Assembly: GCA_019915015.1 (NCBI GenBank)
Contig: JAHBBC010000008.1
Coordinates: forward strand, 1,426,001-1,490,000
Source of the DNA: Auriscalpium vulgare
Taxonomy: Eukaryota; Basidiomycota; Agaricomycetes; Russulales; Auriscalpiaceae
Length of the DNA: 64,000 nt
Direction of reading: 5' to 3'
Shown: positions 62,881 through 64,000 of the stretch, piece by piece
Numbering within the stretch: position 1 is the stretch's first letter
Layout of the letters: every line of letters begins with the position of its first letter
Made by a program: the position numbers and the translations under genes
Notes under the pieces: model-generated
What the model saw: only the letters and a program-made list of their open reading frames with translations
What the model was told of the DNA's origin: nothing
The model's database searches: none

Positions 62881-64000
62881 CGCTTGGGAATGAGAAGCAA
62901 GACGCGGAGATGGGCAGCCGACGACGCGAAGAACAGAGTCTAAACGACAACTGGGTACGGCTCCCGGCCCTTTCTGCCCCAGCTTCCCACCAGCGGACGC
63001 GTACCGGAGCAGGATTTGGACGTCATGCTGGGCCCGAACATCTGGTGCGCTCGCTGGGCAGTGTCTTCTTCCGTCATGCGGGTCACCTGTGTGCTATGCT
63101 GGCGGGTCGCATTCCGGACGTCTGGCGTGGGGGAGGGAACGGAGGCCGTGCACGATGGGCGGGAGGTAGCGCAGCCGCCGACGAAGCTATGACGTGGTCA
63201 CGCGTCGGGCGCAAGACCAAGACGTATATGGGGCTATACCGCGATACAACTCGTCGGCCAACTCTGGTGCGCGTTGCTCTGCCCCGCTCGCGGTATCCTC
63301 AACCCATAGACAACACCTCCTTCCTTTCTTGCGCCTCAATCCAGCGCGCATATTACAAGTTCAAACTGCTCGTCACCAGGCCCAAGTATCATGATGATCG
63401 TGCCAGCGAGCTGAGAATGTCTCGGAATGGGTGCCCCGTCCGCCGTCCAGCGTCGTGCGTCGGGTTGGCCCACACCAGCACGCGCGCGCAACCACTGCTG
63501 CGCTCAGAATCCCGAGATTTGCGTCGAGGGAGCACGTCGTCGGGAGCGCGGACCTGTCTGAACTCGGCCTGTCGAATTGAGGGTGGGCCTCCAGCTGTCG
63601 CTCCCCCTATGATTGCCCCTCCGGTCCTCCAACGGGTACCTTCTAACGAATGGTACGCGCAAGTCTTGATCTTAATGGAGGCGTACACATCTGATACCCG
63701 TCATTGTGTTCTATATGGATGATAGTGCGGGGAGCTGGCTGGCGCGTATCGGCAGCTGCCTGCGCACTGTGGATCGTCGCCGTAGCGTCGACCTCCGAGG
63801 CACTCTTCCCGAGCTCCTGCGTGGAGATTCTCCAGCCTGGGTTTTGTGTCCATTGACGTGCGTACACGGTCGTCGCTCGAGTTGCCATGATGTGCTTCGG
63901 ATGCGGTAATTCATCCGGTGCAGGTTTGTCGGTGCTCGAGCGAGGCCTGGTTATACGCTGAGCTCCCAAGGCCCGTTGCGGGCTCGGGACTGGGAGCCTG
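62881..64000. other. window end, no supported gene
   Basis: A 325-residue plus frame (62745-63722) spans the minisatellite and has no recognisable domain. In GC-rich DNA it may be chance. Nothing else seen. Confidence 0.4.

Noticed and set aside
62745..63722. 325-residue protein-coding gene
   Set aside because: Spans a minisatellite, no domain, no splice context, GC-rich random-looking composition.
1..64000. CRISPR arrays, operons, ribosome binding sites, rRNA
   Set aside because: None seen; the intron-rich genes show a eukaryotic genome.

Overview
The window reads as nuclear DNA of a filamentous basidiomycete, most likely an Agaricomycete. Genes are split by many short introns (about 48-67 nt, GTRNGT donors, CTRAY-type branch points, YAG acceptors). 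F-box genes are expanded in a cluster, and the transposable elements (DIRS, Ty3-type LTR, DDE, hAT-like) are types common in these fungi. No bacterial features are present. All coordinates and splice junctions were read by eye. Where several exons are given, the check was that the spliced length is divisible by three and that the frame stays open.

Left third (1-22,059), mobile elements. A DIRS-type tyrosine-recombinase retrotransposon on the minus strand fills about 1-4,330 and is cut by the window edge. It abuts a small two-exon gene (4,363-4,885). A 1.09-kb miniature LTR element (5,830-6,921) has two identical 216-bp LTRs and a TCGTC target duplication. At 7,636-22,059 lies a 14.4-kb Ty3-type LTR retrotransposon with 853-bp LTRs that differ at about one base, flanked by ACGC. 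Its gag-protease and RT-RNase H-integrase frames lie on the minus strand. Between integrase and the 3' LTR it carries about 5.8 kb of cargo: three intron-containing genes in antisense. Genes A and B are divergent paralogues with an intron after codon 49 in both. Gene C encodes a protein with a six-cysteine Zn2Cys6-like cluster and long acidic tracts. A C6 tract (polypurine tract in the element's sense) followed by a small hairpin occurs three times: at the 3' LTR, between genes A and B, and between gene C and pol. This element is the most unusual thing in the window.

Middle and right (22,060-64,000), an F-box cluster. Six genes of one family (numbers 1, 2, 4, 5, 6, 7) share a 23-nt first exon, one long exon and two small 3' exons. 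Four are intact, number 4 has a frame-damaged tail and number 1 is interrupted. A seventh gene (number 3) is a single-exon F-box gene of another subfamily, and a 5' relic of a further gene lies at 34.3 kb. Gene 1 is broken by two insertions. One is a 3,958-bp TA-flanked DDE transposon, itself hit by a 508-bp MITE. The other is a 1,000-bp hAT-like element with an 8-bp duplication. Removing both in silico restores one open frame. Genes 5, 6 and 7 on the minus strand sit in tandem 7-kb units whose spacers are almost identical while the genes differ clearly, which suggests recent conversion or unequal exchange. The spacers hold only decayed small reading frames.

The F-box proteins would be expected to act as substrate adaptors of SCF ubiquitin ligases. 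The rest of the window is mainly mobile DNA that has repeatedly landed in or beside this cluster.
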